64,000 nt of DNA from Lichenicoccus sp965276875 (GTDB lineage: Bacteria; Pseudomonadota; Alphaproteobacteria; Acetobacterales; Acetobacteraceae): assembly GCF_965276875.1 (NCBI RefSeq), contig NZ_OZ255701.1, positions 372,001-436,000 of the forward strand, given 5' to 3'. Under the pieces are notes generated by a model. It saw only the letters and a list, made by a program, of their open reading frames with translations. It searched no databases and was not told the DNA's origin. A program made the position numbers and the translations under genes. Below, in pieces: positions 52,010 to 61,856 of the stretch (position 1 is its first letter; each line of letters begins with the position of its first letter).

Positions 52010-52282
52010 TCAACGGAAGGCCAGAATGAAAACAGCCTTCTCACTTTCCTCATAACGACTGAGGGCTACATAGCCGCCCTAGGCGAGCTCGATTACCAGT
52101 TCGCGAAGCTCGGATTGCTCGCCGAGCGGTCGGCCGATGGTCGGTGCGGTTTCGAGGAGGAGCATTTGACGCTCAATCTTGGCCGCAGCGCGGTTTGCAG
52201 CACGGCTGTCCTTGTCGTTCAGGAACTGCCTACATCGTTTCAGCCCGCGCGCGGCACCGGCCGTAATAACTACTCGTGGCAC
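52010..52282 (-). pseudogene. ParE-family toxin gene with internal stop codon
   Basis: The frame starts at GTG 52282 (MPRVVITAGAARGLKRCRQF) and reads through the ParE core (KIERQMLLLETAPTIGRPLG). It stops at TAG (52079-52081) after ELVIELA. Downstream in the same frame is the rest of the fold, GGYVALSRYEESEKAVFILAFR, ending at TGA. The conserved C-terminal strands are thus cut off and the usual final HQKEAGY is missing. The start overlaps the antitoxin 3' end by 13 bases. Confidence 0.75.
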
Positions 52283-52541
52283 GGCGGGATATCGGTCTCC
52301 GCCTCCGTCCCCCAGCCGCGCAACCAGTCGCGTGTCTCTTTGCCGGTTAGATGCCGCCCCGTGGCCTGATACTCTGCCCAGGCGGCCATCGCCTCCTCGT
52401 GAAAGCTCTTGCGGGCCTCCTCGCGATCAACGTACTGACGGATCGCCAACGCATGGCCCAATGCGCAGAACGGCGCTGGTCTACGGCGAGTTGTTGCACC
52501 CGATCCTTCAGATCCTGCTCCAGCTTCACCGAAGTGACCAT
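52270..52541 (-). pseudogene. ribbon-helix-helix antitoxin gene, frameshifted
   Basis: The N-terminal half MVTSVKLEQDLKDRVQQLAV is in one frame. After RRSAHW it leaves frame and the second half (ALAIRQYVDREEARKSFHEE, then GRHLTGKETRDWLRGWGTEA) continues in another frame. The junction is at about 52455-52470. The whole corresponds to the usual roughly 90-residue CopG-like partner of ParE. Both members of this module are therefore damaged. Confidence 0.75.
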
Positions 52542-52560
52542 GGCTTGGTCCCTCATCCTG

Positions 52561-52579
52561 GGTAGTACTATTGACTACC
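52561..52579. promoter_or_regulatory. small palindrome upstream of the RHH-ParE remnant
   Basis: GGTAGT-N7-ACTACC lies 20 bases before the antitoxin start codon, with a nested TAGTACTA. This is the size and place expected of an RHH operator. It is a weak, position-based call. Confidence 0.3.
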
Positions 52580-52615
52580 TAAGCTCGGTTTGCCCTCGTG
52601 TCGAGCGCCGCCTGA

Positions 52616-54202
52616 TCACGGCTTTCTCGGTGGCGAGACGCTGTGGGTAGCGAGGACCGTGTCGGTCTGCGGGTCGGTTTCGATCAGTTTGACTTCGTAG
52701 CCCCAGAGGTCGGCGAGGTGCTTAAGCGAGGCCCGGGCGTCGGATTCTGAAAGCAGCATGCCAGGGTGGGTGCGGTGTTCCAGGCGTAGGCAGCGGTCGC
52801 CGGCAAGGTCGACATCGACGATTTCGATGTCGGCGTAGAACTGGCTGGGGTCGTAGCTGCGGGCGAGCGCGCGGCGGATTTCTCGGTAGCCTGTCTCGTC
52901 GTGGATGTCGTCTACCAGGAGGTAGGGCTTGGCGACGTCGTCGAGCAGGCGGAACATCCGGAATTGCCGCATTACCGCGGGCGAGAGGAATTGCTGGATG
53001 AAGCTCTCATCGCGGTATTCGGCCCAGGCGTGCTTGAGCGTGCCGATCGGGTCGTTGTTGCCGGCGATCTCGGGGAACCATTTGCGGTCTTCGGCGGTCG
53101 GGTCCGAGCAGACACGGGCGATATCTGTCATCATCGCAAAGCCCAGCGCATACGGATTGAAGCTGCCGCCGCCTGGATGGTCGAAGCCGGGTTGGGTGAT
53201 GACGTTGGTGGTGGAGTGGATGACCTCCAGGAAGGCCGCGTCATTGATCCGGCCCTGCTCGTGCAGGCGGCGCATGATCGCCTCGTGCACCCAGGTGGCG
53301 CAGCCCTCGTTCATCATCTTGGCTTGCGGCTGCGGGTAAAAATATTGCGCCACCAGCCGCACGATGCGGATGACCTCGCGCTCCCAGGGTGCGAGCTTCG
53401 GGCCGTTCTTTTCCAGGAAATACAGCAGGTTTTCTTCCGGCAGCCCAAGCCGGCGCCGGCGTTCCGCGAGCGTGCAGGTGGCTTGCGCCGCGGGTGACGT
53501 CGGCAGCGTGCGCCACAGATCGTTATAGACCCGCTCCTCATGCTCGCGCCGCTCGCGGTCGCGCTGCTGCTCGGCCTTGAGATCCATCGTCTTGGCGCCG
53601 GAATGCCGGTTTACGCCCTGGTTCTGCAACGCATGCGCGCCATCGATGATCCGCTCGACTGCCCTCACCCCATGGCGCTCCTCGCAGCGCGCAATATAGG
53701 AGCGGGCGAACTCCAGATAATCGATGATGCTGGTGGGCTCCGTCCATTCGCGGAACAGACGGTTGTTCTTGAAGAAGTGATTATGCCCGAATGCGGCGTG
53801 GGCGATCACCAGCGCCTGCATCGTCGCACTGTTCTCCTCCATCAGATAGGAGATGCAGGGGCTGGAGTTGATGACCACCTCGTAGGCCAGACCCATCAGG
53901 CCGCGACGATAGGCGTTCTGGTGGCCGACGAAGCGCTTGCCGAACGACCAATGCTTATAGATCAACGGCATGCCGTGCGACGTATAGACGTCGAGCATCT
54001 GCTCGGAGGTGATGACCTCGACCCGGTTCGGATAGATGTCGAGCTTGAGTTCGTCCGCCGCGATGCGTTCGATGGCATCATAGGACTGCCGCAAGGTGTC
54101 GAAGTTCCAGTCGGCACCATTATAGAGCAGTTCCGAGCCGTTCCCGGTCGGCAGCGGCCGGTCCAGCATGGCCGGCAGTTCACGGTTCGAGATCAGGCTC
54201 AT
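52616..54202 (-). CDS. SpoVR-family protein (YcgB-like)
   Basis: A 528-residue cytoplasmic protein of unknown biochemical activity, always linked to PrkA and YeaH. Signature strings are YPNRVEVITSEQMLDVYTSH, GMPLIYKHWSFGKRF, YEVVINSSPCISYLMEENSA, HAAFGHNHFFKNN and MNEGCATWVHEAIM. The ATG overlaps the yeaH stop as ATGA, so it is coupled to that gene. It is the last gene of a three-gene stress and nutrient-limitation operon. Confidence 0.94.
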   Translation of the reverse strand: MSLISNRELPAMLDRPLPTGNGSELLYNGADWNFDTLRQSYDAIERIAADELKLDIYPNRVEVITSEQMLDVYTSHGMPLIYKHWSFGKRFVGHQNAYRRGLMGLAYEVVINSSPCISYLMEENSATMQALVIAHAAFGHNHFFKNNRLFREWTEPTSIIDYLEFARSYIARCEERHGVRAVERIIDGAHALQNQGVNRHSGAKTMDLKAEQQRDRERREHEERVYNDLWRTLPTSPAAQATCTLAERRRRLGLPEENLLYFLEKNGPKLAPWEREVIRIVRLVAQYFYPQPQAKMMNEGCATWVHEAIMRRLHEQGRINDAAFLEVIHSTTNVITQPGFDHPGGGSFNPYALGFAMMTDIARVCSDPTAEDRKWFPEIAGNNDPIGTLKHAWAEYRDESFIQQFLSPAVMRQFRMFRLLDDVAKPYLLVDDIHDETGYREIRRALARSYDPSQFYADIEIVDVDLAGDRCLRLEHRTHPGMLLSESDARASLKHLADLWGYEVKLIETDPQTDTVLATHSVSPPRKP

Positions 54203-55500
54203 GGGGACGCCTCCGCGCGTCGGGCGAACAGCTCACGGAACACCGGGAAGATGTCCCGCTTTTCCGCGACCTGACGCATCACCAGTCGCTCCATTGTTTC
54301 GGCAACCTGCTTGTAGCCGCGCCACAGATCGGTCTCGCCGCGGATGATCGCGCCGGACCCGACAATTTCGATATAGGCGTAGTATTGTACGGCGGGCAGG
54401 ATGCGGGTTTGCAGCAAGGCGCAGGATTTTGGCGTGTCGGAGGCCGAGTTGTCGCCGTCCGAGGCCTGCGCCACATAAATGTTCCAGCCCGATGAGGCGT
54501 AGCGATCCTGCTGGACGCGGATCATCTCATGCAGTGCCGAGGAGACGATCGTCCCACCGGTGCGCGGATCGTTGAAGAACGTGTCCTCGTCGACTTCCTC
54601 AGCCGCCTCGGCATGGCGGATGAACACCAGGTCGACCCGCTTGTAGCGCCGTTCGAGAAACACGTGCAGCAGCAGGAAGAACTGCTTGGCGAGGTCCTTC
54701 ATGCGCTCGGTCATCGAGCCGGACACGTCCATGATGCAGAACATCACCGCCCGCGTCGACGGTTTTGGCGTTTGCGTATAGCGCCGGTAGCGCAGGTCGA
54801 CCGGGTCGATCCACGGCACACGGTTGAGTCGGCGTAGGGCGGTGGCCAGATCGTGGCGGAGTGCTGCAAGCTCGTCGTGCAATGCGAGCGTGAGGTCCGT
54901 GCCTGCTTCGAGTTCGGCAATCCGGGCTTCGAGTTCACGCACCGCGTCGGGCTTCGGCCGGCGCAGGCCGATCCTTCGCGCCATCGAGTAGCGCATGGTG
55001 CGGCTGAGATCGAGCTGCGAGGGGGCGCCGTCATTGCTGAGGCCGGCGCGGCTGGAACTCATGCTCTCGGTGGTGGTGATCTCGCGCTTGACCAGGTCCG
55101 GCAGAGCCAGATCGTCGAAGAACAGGTCAAGGAACTCGTCGCGGGTCAGGACGAAGCGGAAGCTGTCCTCGCCGCCGCCTTCCTCGCCGGCCTCCCCTGC
55201 CCCGCCGCCGGCGCTGCCCGAAGACGGCGGACGCTGGATACGGTCGCCACGCGAATAGACCTTGTTGCCGGACAGCACGATGTCGCGGCTACCACCGGTA
55301 AACACCCGGTGCAGGCTGGGTTCGTGCAGCGCGTCCGACGGGATCGACACCGCACTGCCTTGCGCCACCTCGCGCAGCTTGCCGGAGGCGACCGCGTCGC
55401 GCGCGGCACGCTGCACCGCGTCACGCGCCCTGGCGAGGACGCGCTGGCGGTTTTCGATGTTCTTGCCGTGCGGATTGGGGCGACGATCGATAATGTCCAC
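54199..55500 (-). CDS. YeaH/YhbH family protein (DUF444)
   Basis: A 433-residue protein with a von Willebrand A-like fold. MDIIDRRPNPHGKNIENRQR opens it. A Gly/Ser/Glu-rich linker (about 92-112) precedes FVLTRDEFLDLFFDDLALPD. Then come FCIMDVSGSMTERMKDLAKQ (MIDAS-type DxSxS), VFIRHAEAAEEVDEDTFF and TGGTIVSSAL. It probably acts with PrkA kinase. Twenty-one bases downstream of prkA and overlapping the SpoVR gene. Confidence 0.94.
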   Translation of the reverse strand: MDIIDRRPNPHGKNIENRQRVLARARDAVQRAARDAVASGKLREVAQGSAVSIPSDALHEPSLHRVFTGGSRDIVLSGNKVYSRGDRIQRPPSSGSAGGGAGEAGEEGGGEDSFRFVLTRDEFLDLFFDDLALPDLVKREITTTESMSSSRAGLSNDGAPSQLDLSRTMRYSMARRIGLRRPKPDAVRELEARIAELEAGTDLTLALHDELAALRHDLATALRRLNRVPWIDPVDLRYRRYTQTPKPSTRAVMFCIMDVSGSMTERMKDLAKQFFLLLHVFLERRYKRVDLVFIRHAEAAEEVDEDTFFNDPRTGGTIVSSALHEMIRVQQDRYASSGWNIYVAQASDGDNSASDTPKSCALLQTRILPAVQYYAYIEIVGSGAIIRGETDLWRGYKQVAETMERLVMRQVAEKRDIFPVFRELFARRAEASP

Positions 55501-55521
55501 TGAGTCGTGCGGCTCCCTTGC

Positions 55522-57468
55522 CTATGCCGACTGCTTGACGCGCATGTACCACTCGACCAGCCGGCGCACCTGACGCTCGGTATAGCCGCGTGCCACCATC
55601 CGCTCGACGAACTGGCCGTGCTTGGTCTCGGTATCGCCGTCCTTCTTGGAACCGAAGCTGATCACCGGCAGCAGATCCTCGACCTGGCTGAACATACGCT
55701 TTTCGATAACATCACGGATTTTTTCGTAGGACGTCCAGGACGGATTATTGCCGCCGGATGCCGCGCGCGACCGTAACGAGAATTTAACGACCTCGTTGCG
55801 GAAATCCTTGGGGTTGGCGATCCCCGCAGGCTTTTCAATCTTGGTCAGCTCGGCGTTCAGGAGATCGCGGCTGAGCAACTGCCCGGTATCCGGATCCTTG
55901 AAATCCTGGTCCTCGATCCAGGCATCGGCATAGTCCAGATAGCGGTCGAACAGGTTCTGGCCGTAATCGTGGTAGCTCTCCAAATAGGCCTTCTGGATTT
56001 CAGCACCCACGAACTCCGCGTAGCGTCCGGCGAGCTCGGATTTCAGCGCCGCCAGATAGGAGGCTTCCAGTTCCGGCGGGAACTGTTCGCGACGCACCGC
56101 CTGCTCCAGCACATACATCAAATGCACCGGATCGGCCGCGATCTCTGTCGGATCGTGGTTGAAGGTGGCCGACAGCACCTTGAAGGCGAAGCGCGTCGAT
56201 ATCCCCTCCATGCCCTCGTCGACACCGGCGGCGTCGCGATATTCCTGCATGGTCTTGGCCTTGGGGTCGGTCTCGCGGATGTTCTCGCCGTCATACACCC
56301 GCATCTTGGCGAACTGGGTGGAGTTCGGATGCGACTTCAGGCGCGACAGCACCGCGAACCGCGCCAGCATCTCAAACGTGTTGGGCGCGCAGGGGGCGGC
56401 CACCAGGGCCGAGCTGCTGATCAGCTTTTCGTAGATGCGCGTCTCCTCGGTGGCGCGCAGGCAGTAGGGCACCTTGATCACGCAGACGCGGTCGAGGAAG
56501 GCTTCATTGGTGCGGTTGTTGCGGAAGCTCTGCCACTCGGCCTCGTTGGAGTGCGCCAGGATCACCCCGGTGAACGGGATTGAGCCGATATTCTCGGTGC
56601 CGACATAGTTGCCTTCCTGGGTGGCCGTCAGCAGCGGATGCAGCATCTTGATCGGCGCCTTGAACATCTCGACGAACTCGAGAATGCCCTGGTTGGCGCG
56701 GTTGAGGCCGCCTGAGAAGCTGTAGGCGTCAGGGTCGTTCTGGCTGAAGCTCTCGAGCTGGCGGATATCCACCTTGCCGACCAGGGCCGAGACGTCCTGG
56801 TTGTTGTCATCGCCGGGCTCGGTCTTGGCGACCGCGACTTGGCGCAGCTTCGAGGGGTGCAGCTTAACGACGGTAAAGCGCGAGAGATCGCCGTCGAACT
56901 CCTCGAGCCGCTTCAGCGCCCAGGGGCTGGCGATGCCGGTCAACACACGGCGCGGGATGCGGTAGCGCTGAGCGAGGCCCTCGGCCATGCGATCGACGTC
57001 GAACAGCCCAAGCGGGTTCTCGAACACCGGGCTGAGCTGCTTGCCTGCCTTCAGCACATAGACCGGCTCGCGCTCCATCAGCGTCTTCAGCCGCTCGCCG
57101 AGCGAGGATTTGCCGCCGCCGACGGGGCCGAGCAGATAGAGGATCTGCTTGCGCTCCTCAAGCCCCTGCGCCGCATGCCGGAAGAAGCCGACGATCCGCT
57201 CGACCGTCTCCTCCATGCCGTGGAAGTCGGAGAATGCGGGATACACCCGGATGGTGCGGTTCATGAACACGCGGCCGAGGCGGGCATCCTTGGAGGTATC
57301 GACCATCGCCGGCTCGCCGATCGCCTTGAGCATGCGTTCCGCGGCGCTGGCATAGCAGAACGGGTCGTCGCGGCAGAGTTCGAGATACTGCGCGAGCGTC
57401 ATCTCAGTCTCGCGGCGCTCCTCGCGCATCGAGGTCGCCAGCGAGAACACGTCGTCGAGAGGCGCCAT
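55522..57468 (-). CDS. prkA: PrkA serine protein kinase (YeaG-like)
   Basis: A 648-residue AAA-domain kinase. TLAQYLELCRDDPFCYASAA, LLGPVGGGKSSLGERLK (P-loop), VKIDIRQLESFSQNDPDAY-type text at about 255-275, NRANQGILEFVEMFKAPIK and AGVDEGMEGISTRFAFKVLS are conserved. The start at 57468 (MAPLDDVF) matches homologue N-termini and has GGAGA 9 bases before it; longer in-frame starts are not supported. First gene of prkA-yeaH-spoVR, an operon induced in stationary phase or nitrogen stress in enterobacteria. Confidence 0.95.
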   Translation of the reverse strand: MAPLDDVFSLATSMREERRETEMTLAQYLELCRDDPFCYASAAERMLKAIGEPAMVDTSKDARLGRVFMNRTIRVYPAFSDFHGMEETVERIVGFFRHAAQGLEERKQILYLLGPVGGGKSSLGERLKTLMEREPVYVLKAGKQLSPVFENPLGLFDVDRMAEGLAQRYRIPRRVLTGIASPWALKRLEEFDGDLSRFTVVKLHPSKLRQVAVAKTEPGDDNNQDVSALVGKVDIRQLESFSQNDPDAYSFSGGLNRANQGILEFVEMFKAPIKMLHPLLTATQEGNYVGTENIGSIPFTGVILAHSNEAEWQSFRNNRTNEAFLDRVCVIKVPYCLRATEETRIYEKLISSSALVAAPCAPNTFEMLARFAVLSRLKSHPNSTQFAKMRVYDGENIRETDPKAKTMQEYRDAAGVDEGMEGISTRFAFKVLSATFNHDPTEIAADPVHLMYVLEQAVRREQFPPELEASYLAALKSELAGRYAEFVGAEIQKAYLESYHDYGQNLFDRYLDYADAWIEDQDFKDPDTGQLLSRDLLNAELTKIEKPAGIANPKDFRNEVVKFSLRSRAASGGNNPSWTSYEKIRDVIEKRMFSQVEDLLPVISFGSKKDGDTETKHGQFVERMVARGYTERQVRRLVEWYMRVKQSA

Positions 57469-57789
57469 CACAGGGTCTCCGCAGGGAAAGCGAACATCGG
57501 TTGCAAGAGCCATGTCACGGGGTCTTGACTTATCGGTCGACTCGGCCGAAACCGTTGCCGCAGAATTACGAACAGCTGCGGTTGCGCGACCCGGTGGGCC
57601 GCAAGCGAGCTTGGTCCGACATGTCGGTTCTGACGCTTGGAGATGAGACAGCTCCTTCGCTAGACCGCCAATCTGACGAAACGTCAATGCGGTTCTCGCA
57701 AGGCTATCTCTGCCCAACCAGCCGATTCAACTAAATTGCGTCCAAAGCGTCGCTTATCCGGCCCTGGCACGAATACTGCGTCTCCGCCA
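57469..57789. other. intergenic region upstream of prkA
   Basis: About 320 bp with no credible gene. It must hold the prkA promoter on the minus strand. I could not fix -35/-10 boxes. A near-consensus sigma-54-like match exists on the other strand (57764-57779) but has no gene downstream. Confidence 0.4.
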
Positions 57790-58575
57790 TCACACCATCA
57801 GCTCCATACCGTCGAAACCGGCCTCGATTCCCCCGGGAAGGTTCGCCAGCATCCACGACCAGTCCAGATCAGTGCCCATGTGGGTGAGCACCGTGCGTCG
57901 GATACCAAGCGTGCGCGACCACTGCCTCACCTGCTCGAGGTCCGCGTGCGCCGGGTGTCGGGCCCGCTGAAAACAGTCCACGATCCAGGTATCGACCCCC
58001 CGCAACACCGCCAACGCTGGCGCGTCGAGCTGCACCACGTCGGTGGAGTAGGCGAAGCGGCCGGTCCGAAAGCCCAAAGTGTTGGTCCTGCCGTGGTTCT
58101 GCTCGAACAGGGTCAGGGTCAGCCCAGCGATGTCGACGGTGTCGCCGGCGGCGATCTCACGCGCCACCAGCACCGGCCTGAAGAAGCTCGGCGGCGACCA
58201 CGGCCGGAACGCATAGGCGAAGCGTTGCGACACCTCTTCGAGCACCGCGCGCGTGGCGAACGTGTCAATCGGCCGGCCGACGACGCGATTGAGGCCGCGC
58301 ATCTCGTCCAACCCGGCGACATGATCGGCATGGGCGTGGCTGTAGAGCAGCGCATCAATGCGGCCGATGCCACAGCGCAGGAGCTGCTCGCGCAAATCCG
58401 GCCCGCTATCGACCAGCAACCGAGTGCCAGCATCGGATTCGACGACGATCGAGGAGCGGCTGCGCCGGTTGCGCGGTTCCCACGGGTCGCAGATACCCCA
58501 TTCGCCGGTCCCGTCCGCCCCGCCCAACATCGGCACCCCGGCGGAGCCGCCACAGCCGAGCATGACGACCCGCAT
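57790..58575 (-). CDS. MBL-fold metallo-hydrolase (PhnP-like phosphodiesterase)
   Basis: A 261-residue metallo-beta-lactamase-fold enzyme. MRVVMLGCGGSAGVPMLGG, LLVDSGPDLREQLL, the metal motif YSHAHADHVAGLDEMRGLN (HxHxDH), and FGGLRTGRFAYSTDV-like text with LTHMGTDLDW near the end fit the PhnP/RNase Z-type branch acting on cyclic or phosphodiester substrates. It lies 4 bases from tatD, at the downstream end of the metG-tatD cluster. Confidence 0.9.
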   Translation of the reverse strand: MRVVMLGCGGSAGVPMLGGADGTGEWGICDPWEPRNRRSRSSIVVESDAGTRLLVDSGPDLREQLLRCGIGRIDALLYSHAHADHVAGLDEMRGLNRVVGRPIDTFATRAVLEEVSQRFAYAFRPWSPPSFFRPVLVAREIAAGDTVDIAGLTLTLFEQNHGRTNTLGFRTGRFAYSTDVVQLDAPALAVLRGVDTWIVDCFQRARHPAHADLEQVRQWSRTLGIRRTVLTHMGTDLDWSWMLANLPGGIEAGFDGMELMV

Positions 58576-58579
58576 GGCC

Positions 58580-59371
58580 TCAGGCCGCTTTGCTGAACAG
58601 AGCGTGGAAGTTGCGCGTGGTCAGTCGTGCCATCTCCTCGGGTGCCAGGCCGCGCAGCGATGCCAGCACGGCGGCGGTATGCACCACGAAAGCGGGCTCG
58701 TTGCGCCGGCCGCGCATCGGCACCGGAGCGAGATAGGGCGCGTCGGTCTCCACCAGCAGCCGCTCCAGCGGCAAGCTCCGCGCGATGTCGCGCAAAGCCC
58801 GCGATTTCGGGAAGGTCAGGATACCCGAGAAACTGACATAGCCGCCGAGTTGCACCGCCCGCTCGGCGAGTGCGGCGCCCGAGCTGAAGCAGTGCAGCAG
58901 CAGCCGGAACGCCCCGCCCACGCGGTGCTCATCCTCGAGGACGGCGATCACGTCGTCGTCGGCGTCGCGGGCATGGATCACCACCGGCAGGTCCGCGATC
59001 CGGGCGGCGCGGATATGCACCCGAAAGCTGAGCTGCTGTGCCGCGCGCGCGTCGCTGGCGCCGTGGAAGTAGTCGAGCCCGGTCTCGCCGATGCCGATCA
59101 CGCAGTCCGGCGCCGCCATCGCCGCCAGTGCCGCGGGCTCCGGCAACGCTTCCTCTCCGGCATGGTCCGGGTGGGTGCCGATGCTGCACCAGACGCGCGG
59201 CGCCGCCTTTCGGCACAGCGCAATCTGACGCGGCGCCTCCGACAGGCGGGTGCCGATGGTGACCATGCCGGCCACGCCAGCCTCGTGGGCGCGCGCTAGC
59301 ACGTCGGCCACCGGCTCCGTATCGAGCCGGTCCAGATGGCAATGGGAATCGATCACACCCACGGGCGCCAT
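58580..59371 (-). CDS. TatD-family metal-dependent DNase/hydrolase
   Basis: TIM-barrel hydrolase of 263 residues. IDSHCHLD (metal-binding HxH), SIGTHPDHAG, GIGETGLDYFHG (Glu ligand), VIHARDADDD and LLVETDAPYLAPVPMRGRRN (final Asp) are all in place. The start at 59371 gives an ATGA overlap with the metG stop; the longer in-frame reading is antisense-like. The metG-tatD-MBL order is common in proteobacteria. Confidence 0.94.
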   Translation of the reverse strand: MAPVGVIDSHCHLDRLDTEPVADVLARAHEAGVAGMVTIGTRLSEAPRQIALCRKAAPRVWCSIGTHPDHAGEEALPEPAALAAMAAPDCVIGIGETGLDYFHGASDARAAQQLSFRVHIRAARIADLPVVIHARDADDDVIAVLEDEHRVGGAFRLLLHCFSSGAALAERAVQLGGYVSFSGILTFPKSRALRDIARSLPLERLLVETDAPYLAPVPMRGRRNEPAFVVHTAAVLASLRGLAPEEMARLTTRNFHALFSKAA

Positions 59372-60906
59372 CACGTCGGGGGCTCGACATGGCGCGGGAA
59401 GATCCCCTGCGGCGGCGGCAGCACGGTCCCGGCCGCAAGCGGGACGGCGAGTGCTGCAAAGCTGCGTGCGTCCGCCGGAACGCCGAGCTGATCCAGCATC
59501 GCCGTCATGCTCGCCGGCATGAACGGCTGCAGCACCGTGGCGACATCGCGCAGCACATCTGCCAGCACCCGCAGCACCACCGCCATCCGCACCGGATCCG
59601 TCTTGCGCAGCGCCCACGGCGCCTGCCGGTCGACATAGACGTTGGCCGCCCGAACCACCCGCCAGATGCTCTCCAGCGACTCGTGCGGGGCCTGCCGGTC
59701 GAGCTGCGCGCGCAGCAGAGCGGGCAACGACGCCGCCTGCTCGCGCATCGCCGAATCGGCTTCGTTTGCAGCACCCGTCTCCGGCAGCGCGCCTGCGCAA
59801 TTGCGCGCGATCAGCGACAGCGTGCGCTGCGCAAGATTGCCCAAATCATTGGCCAGCTCGACATTAAGCCGCCCGATCAGCGCCTTGCGGCTGAAATCGC
59901 CATCGCCGCCGAACGACACCTCGCGCATCAGAAAAAAGCGCACCGCATCGACGCCGAACTCGGCCGCCAGCGCCCGCGGGTCGACCACGTTGCCGACCGA
60001 CTTGCTCATCTTCTCGCCATCGATGGTCCACCAGCCATGCGAGAATACCCGACGCGGCAGCTCCAGCCCGGCCGCCATCAAGAACGCCGGCCAGAACACC
60101 GCATGAAAGCGCGCGATCTCCTTGCCGACCAGATGCAGGTCGGCCGGCCAGAACGCCCATTGCGCCGAGGCCGTATCGGGATAGCCCAGGGCCGTGATGT
60201 AGTTCACCAGCGCGTCGCACCAGACATACATCACATGCGCAGGATTGCCTGGCACCGGCACGCCCCAGGAGAAGCTGGTGCGGCTGATCGAGAGATCCTT
60301 AAGGCCGGCGCGGACAAAGTTGACAATCTCATTGCGTCGTGATGGCGGCCCGATGAAATCGGGGTCGGCCTCGTACAACGCCAGCAGCCGCTCCTGGAAT
60401 GCCGACAGACGAAAGAAATAAGACGGCTCGCGCACCCATTCGACAATGGCGCCGCTGGGTGCCGTGCGGGTGCCGTCCGGGCCCAGGGTCAGTTCGTCCT
60501 CGCCGTAGAAGCTCTCGTCGCGCAACGCGTACCAGCCCTCATACGCACCCTCATAGATTTGCCCAGCCTGCTCCAGGCGCCGCCAGAAGGCCGCACACGC
60601 TTCCAGATGGCGCGGCTCGGTGGTGCGCACGAAATCGTCGTAGGAGATCGCCATCGCATCGGCCATCGACCGGAAGTCCGCGGCGACAGCGTCCGCGAAG
60701 TCCTGCGGCGCCACCCCGGCGACCGCGGCAGCGGCAGCGACCTTCTGGCCGTGCTCGTCGGTGCCGGTCAGGAAGAACACGTCGAACCCGTCGAGCCGCT
60801 TGAAGCGCGCAAGGATGTCGGCAGCGATCGAGGTATAAGCGTGCCCGATATGTGGCGAGCCGTTGACGTAGTAGATCGGGGTGGAGACGAAATAGCGTTC
60901 AGTCAT
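59371..60906 (-). CDS. metG: methionyl-tRNA synthetase
   Basis: Class I synthetase of 511 residues. VSTPIYYVNGSPHIGHAYTS has the HIGH motif, FLTGTDEHGQKVAAAA follows, and GEKMSKSVGNVVDPR has KMSKS. There are no four-cysteine zinc knuckles in the CP domain and no C-terminal tRNA-binding extension, placing it in the shorter MetG type seen in alphaproteobacteria. The start at 60906 (MTERYFVSTPI) overlaps the holB stop. Confidence 0.97.
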   Translation of the reverse strand: MTERYFVSTPIYYVNGSPHIGHAYTSIAADILARFKRLDGFDVFFLTGTDEHGQKVAAAAAVAGVAPQDFADAVAADFRSMADAMAISYDDFVRTTEPRHLEACAAFWRRLEQAGQIYEGAYEGWYALRDESFYGEDELTLGPDGTRTAPSGAIVEWVREPSYFFRLSAFQERLLALYEADPDFIGPPSRRNEIVNFVRAGLKDLSISRTSFSWGVPVPGNPAHVMYVWCDALVNYITALGYPDTASAQWAFWPADLHLVGKEIARFHAVFWPAFLMAAGLELPRRVFSHGWWTIDGEKMSKSVGNVVDPRALAAEFGVDAVRFFLMREVSFGGDGDFSRKALIGRLNVELANDLGNLAQRTLSLIARNCAGALPETGAANEADSAMREQAASLPALLRAQLDRQAPHESLESIWRVVRAANVYVDRQAPWALRKTDPVRMAVVLRVLADVLRDVATVLQPFMPASMTAMLDQLGVPADARSFAALAVPLAAGTVLPPPQGIFPRHVEPPT

Positions 60907-61856
60907 GAGGTGCCCAGAAGGGTGAGGGCCGACAATACGGCCTGGCGTCGATCGAGTGCGAGGCGGCCCGTCTCGTCGCGTAGGGTGATCAGGCCGGCGC
61001 AGACCTCGGCCCAATGCGGCGGCGACCGCAAGGCGAGCAACGTCTCGCGGGGCATCGTCCCGGCGCGCGCCGCATCGCGCAGGCTGGTGGATATGGCGCC
61101 GGACAGCAAGCCGAGGAAGCTTGCGCAGCCGTCTTCGTGACGCAGCACAGCCTCGGCGAGGTCATACGACCAGGGGCCGGCTCCCGCGTCCTGGCGCGCG
61201 AGCAACGCGTCCACCAGGCCGGACAAAGCGAGCCCGCCGCCGGCCGCGAGCGACAGCGCCCGGCCGGGTGCGCCGCGGCCGAGTGCCATCAGGCGCTCGC
61301 GCTCCGCGGCCTCCAGCTCCGGCAGCTTCTGGCGCAGAACCGCGTCCATCGCGGCGTCATCGAGTGGCGCCAGTCGCAGGCTGCGACAGCGGCTGCGCAG
61401 CGTTGCCAACAGCCGCCCCGGTGCCTCGCTGACCAGCAGCAGCAGCGCCCGCGGCGGCGGCTCCTCGATCAGCTTGAGCAGCGCATTGGCGGCATTGCGG
61501 TTGAGCAGGTCGGCGTCGTCGACGATCACCACCCGCCAGCCACCTTCGGCTGCCGTCCGCCGCAGAAAGCCGCTCACCGGACGCACATCGTCGAGCACGA
61601 TCTCGCGTCGTGCCGTCTGCCGTTTCTCGTCGAGACCGCGGCTGACCAGCAGCAGATCGGCATGCGTCCCGGCGGCCACCCGGCGCGCCGCCGCCTCGTC
61701 CTCGCCGGCAAGCACCTCGCGCGCGAACTGCCGGGCCAGCGTCGCCTTGCCGATCCCGGCCGGGCCGCTGATCAGCCAGGCATGATGCAGCCGGCCCGAC
61801 CGGAAGGCCTGCGCCAGCGTCCGCTTTGCTGCGTCGTGGCCGACAACCGAACTCAC
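60903..61856 (-). CDS. holB: DNA polymerase III delta' subunit
   Basis: Clamp-loader subunit of 317 residues. HHAWLISGPAGIGKATLARQ carries a P-loop-like GxxGxGK, then VVIVDDADLLNRNAANALLK and LLVSEAPGRLLATLRSRCRS (SRC motif). The alpha-helical C-terminal half is Ala-rich and lightly conserved. It overlaps tmk upstream (ATGA) and metG downstream, the usual tmk-holB-metG order. Confidence 0.93.
   Translation of the reverse strand: MSSVVGHDAAKRTLAQAFRSGRLHHAWLISGPAGIGKATLARQFAREVLAGEDEAAARRVAAGTHADLLLVSRGLDEKRQTARREIVLDDVRPVSGFLRRTAAEGGWRVVIVDDADLLNRNAANALLKLIEEPPPRALLLLVSEAPGRLLATLRSRCRSLRLAPLDDAAMDAVLRQKLPELEAAERERLMALGRGAPGRALSLAAGGGLALSGLVDALLARQDAGAGPWSYDLAEAVLRHEDGCASFLGLLSGAISTSLRDAARAGTMPRETLLALRSPPHWAEVCAGLITLRDETGRLALDRRQAVLSALTLLGTS

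Noticed and set aside
51884..52369. 161-codon + strand frame with a protein-like start
   Set aside because: Its second half is antisense to the ParE remnant and there is no ribosome site; the first 45 codons remain unexplained but are not enough to call a gene.
57764..57779. Sigma-54-like box CTGGCAC-N5-CTGC on the + strand
   Set aside because: No + strand gene follows; it would only read antisense into the MBL gene, so probably chance.
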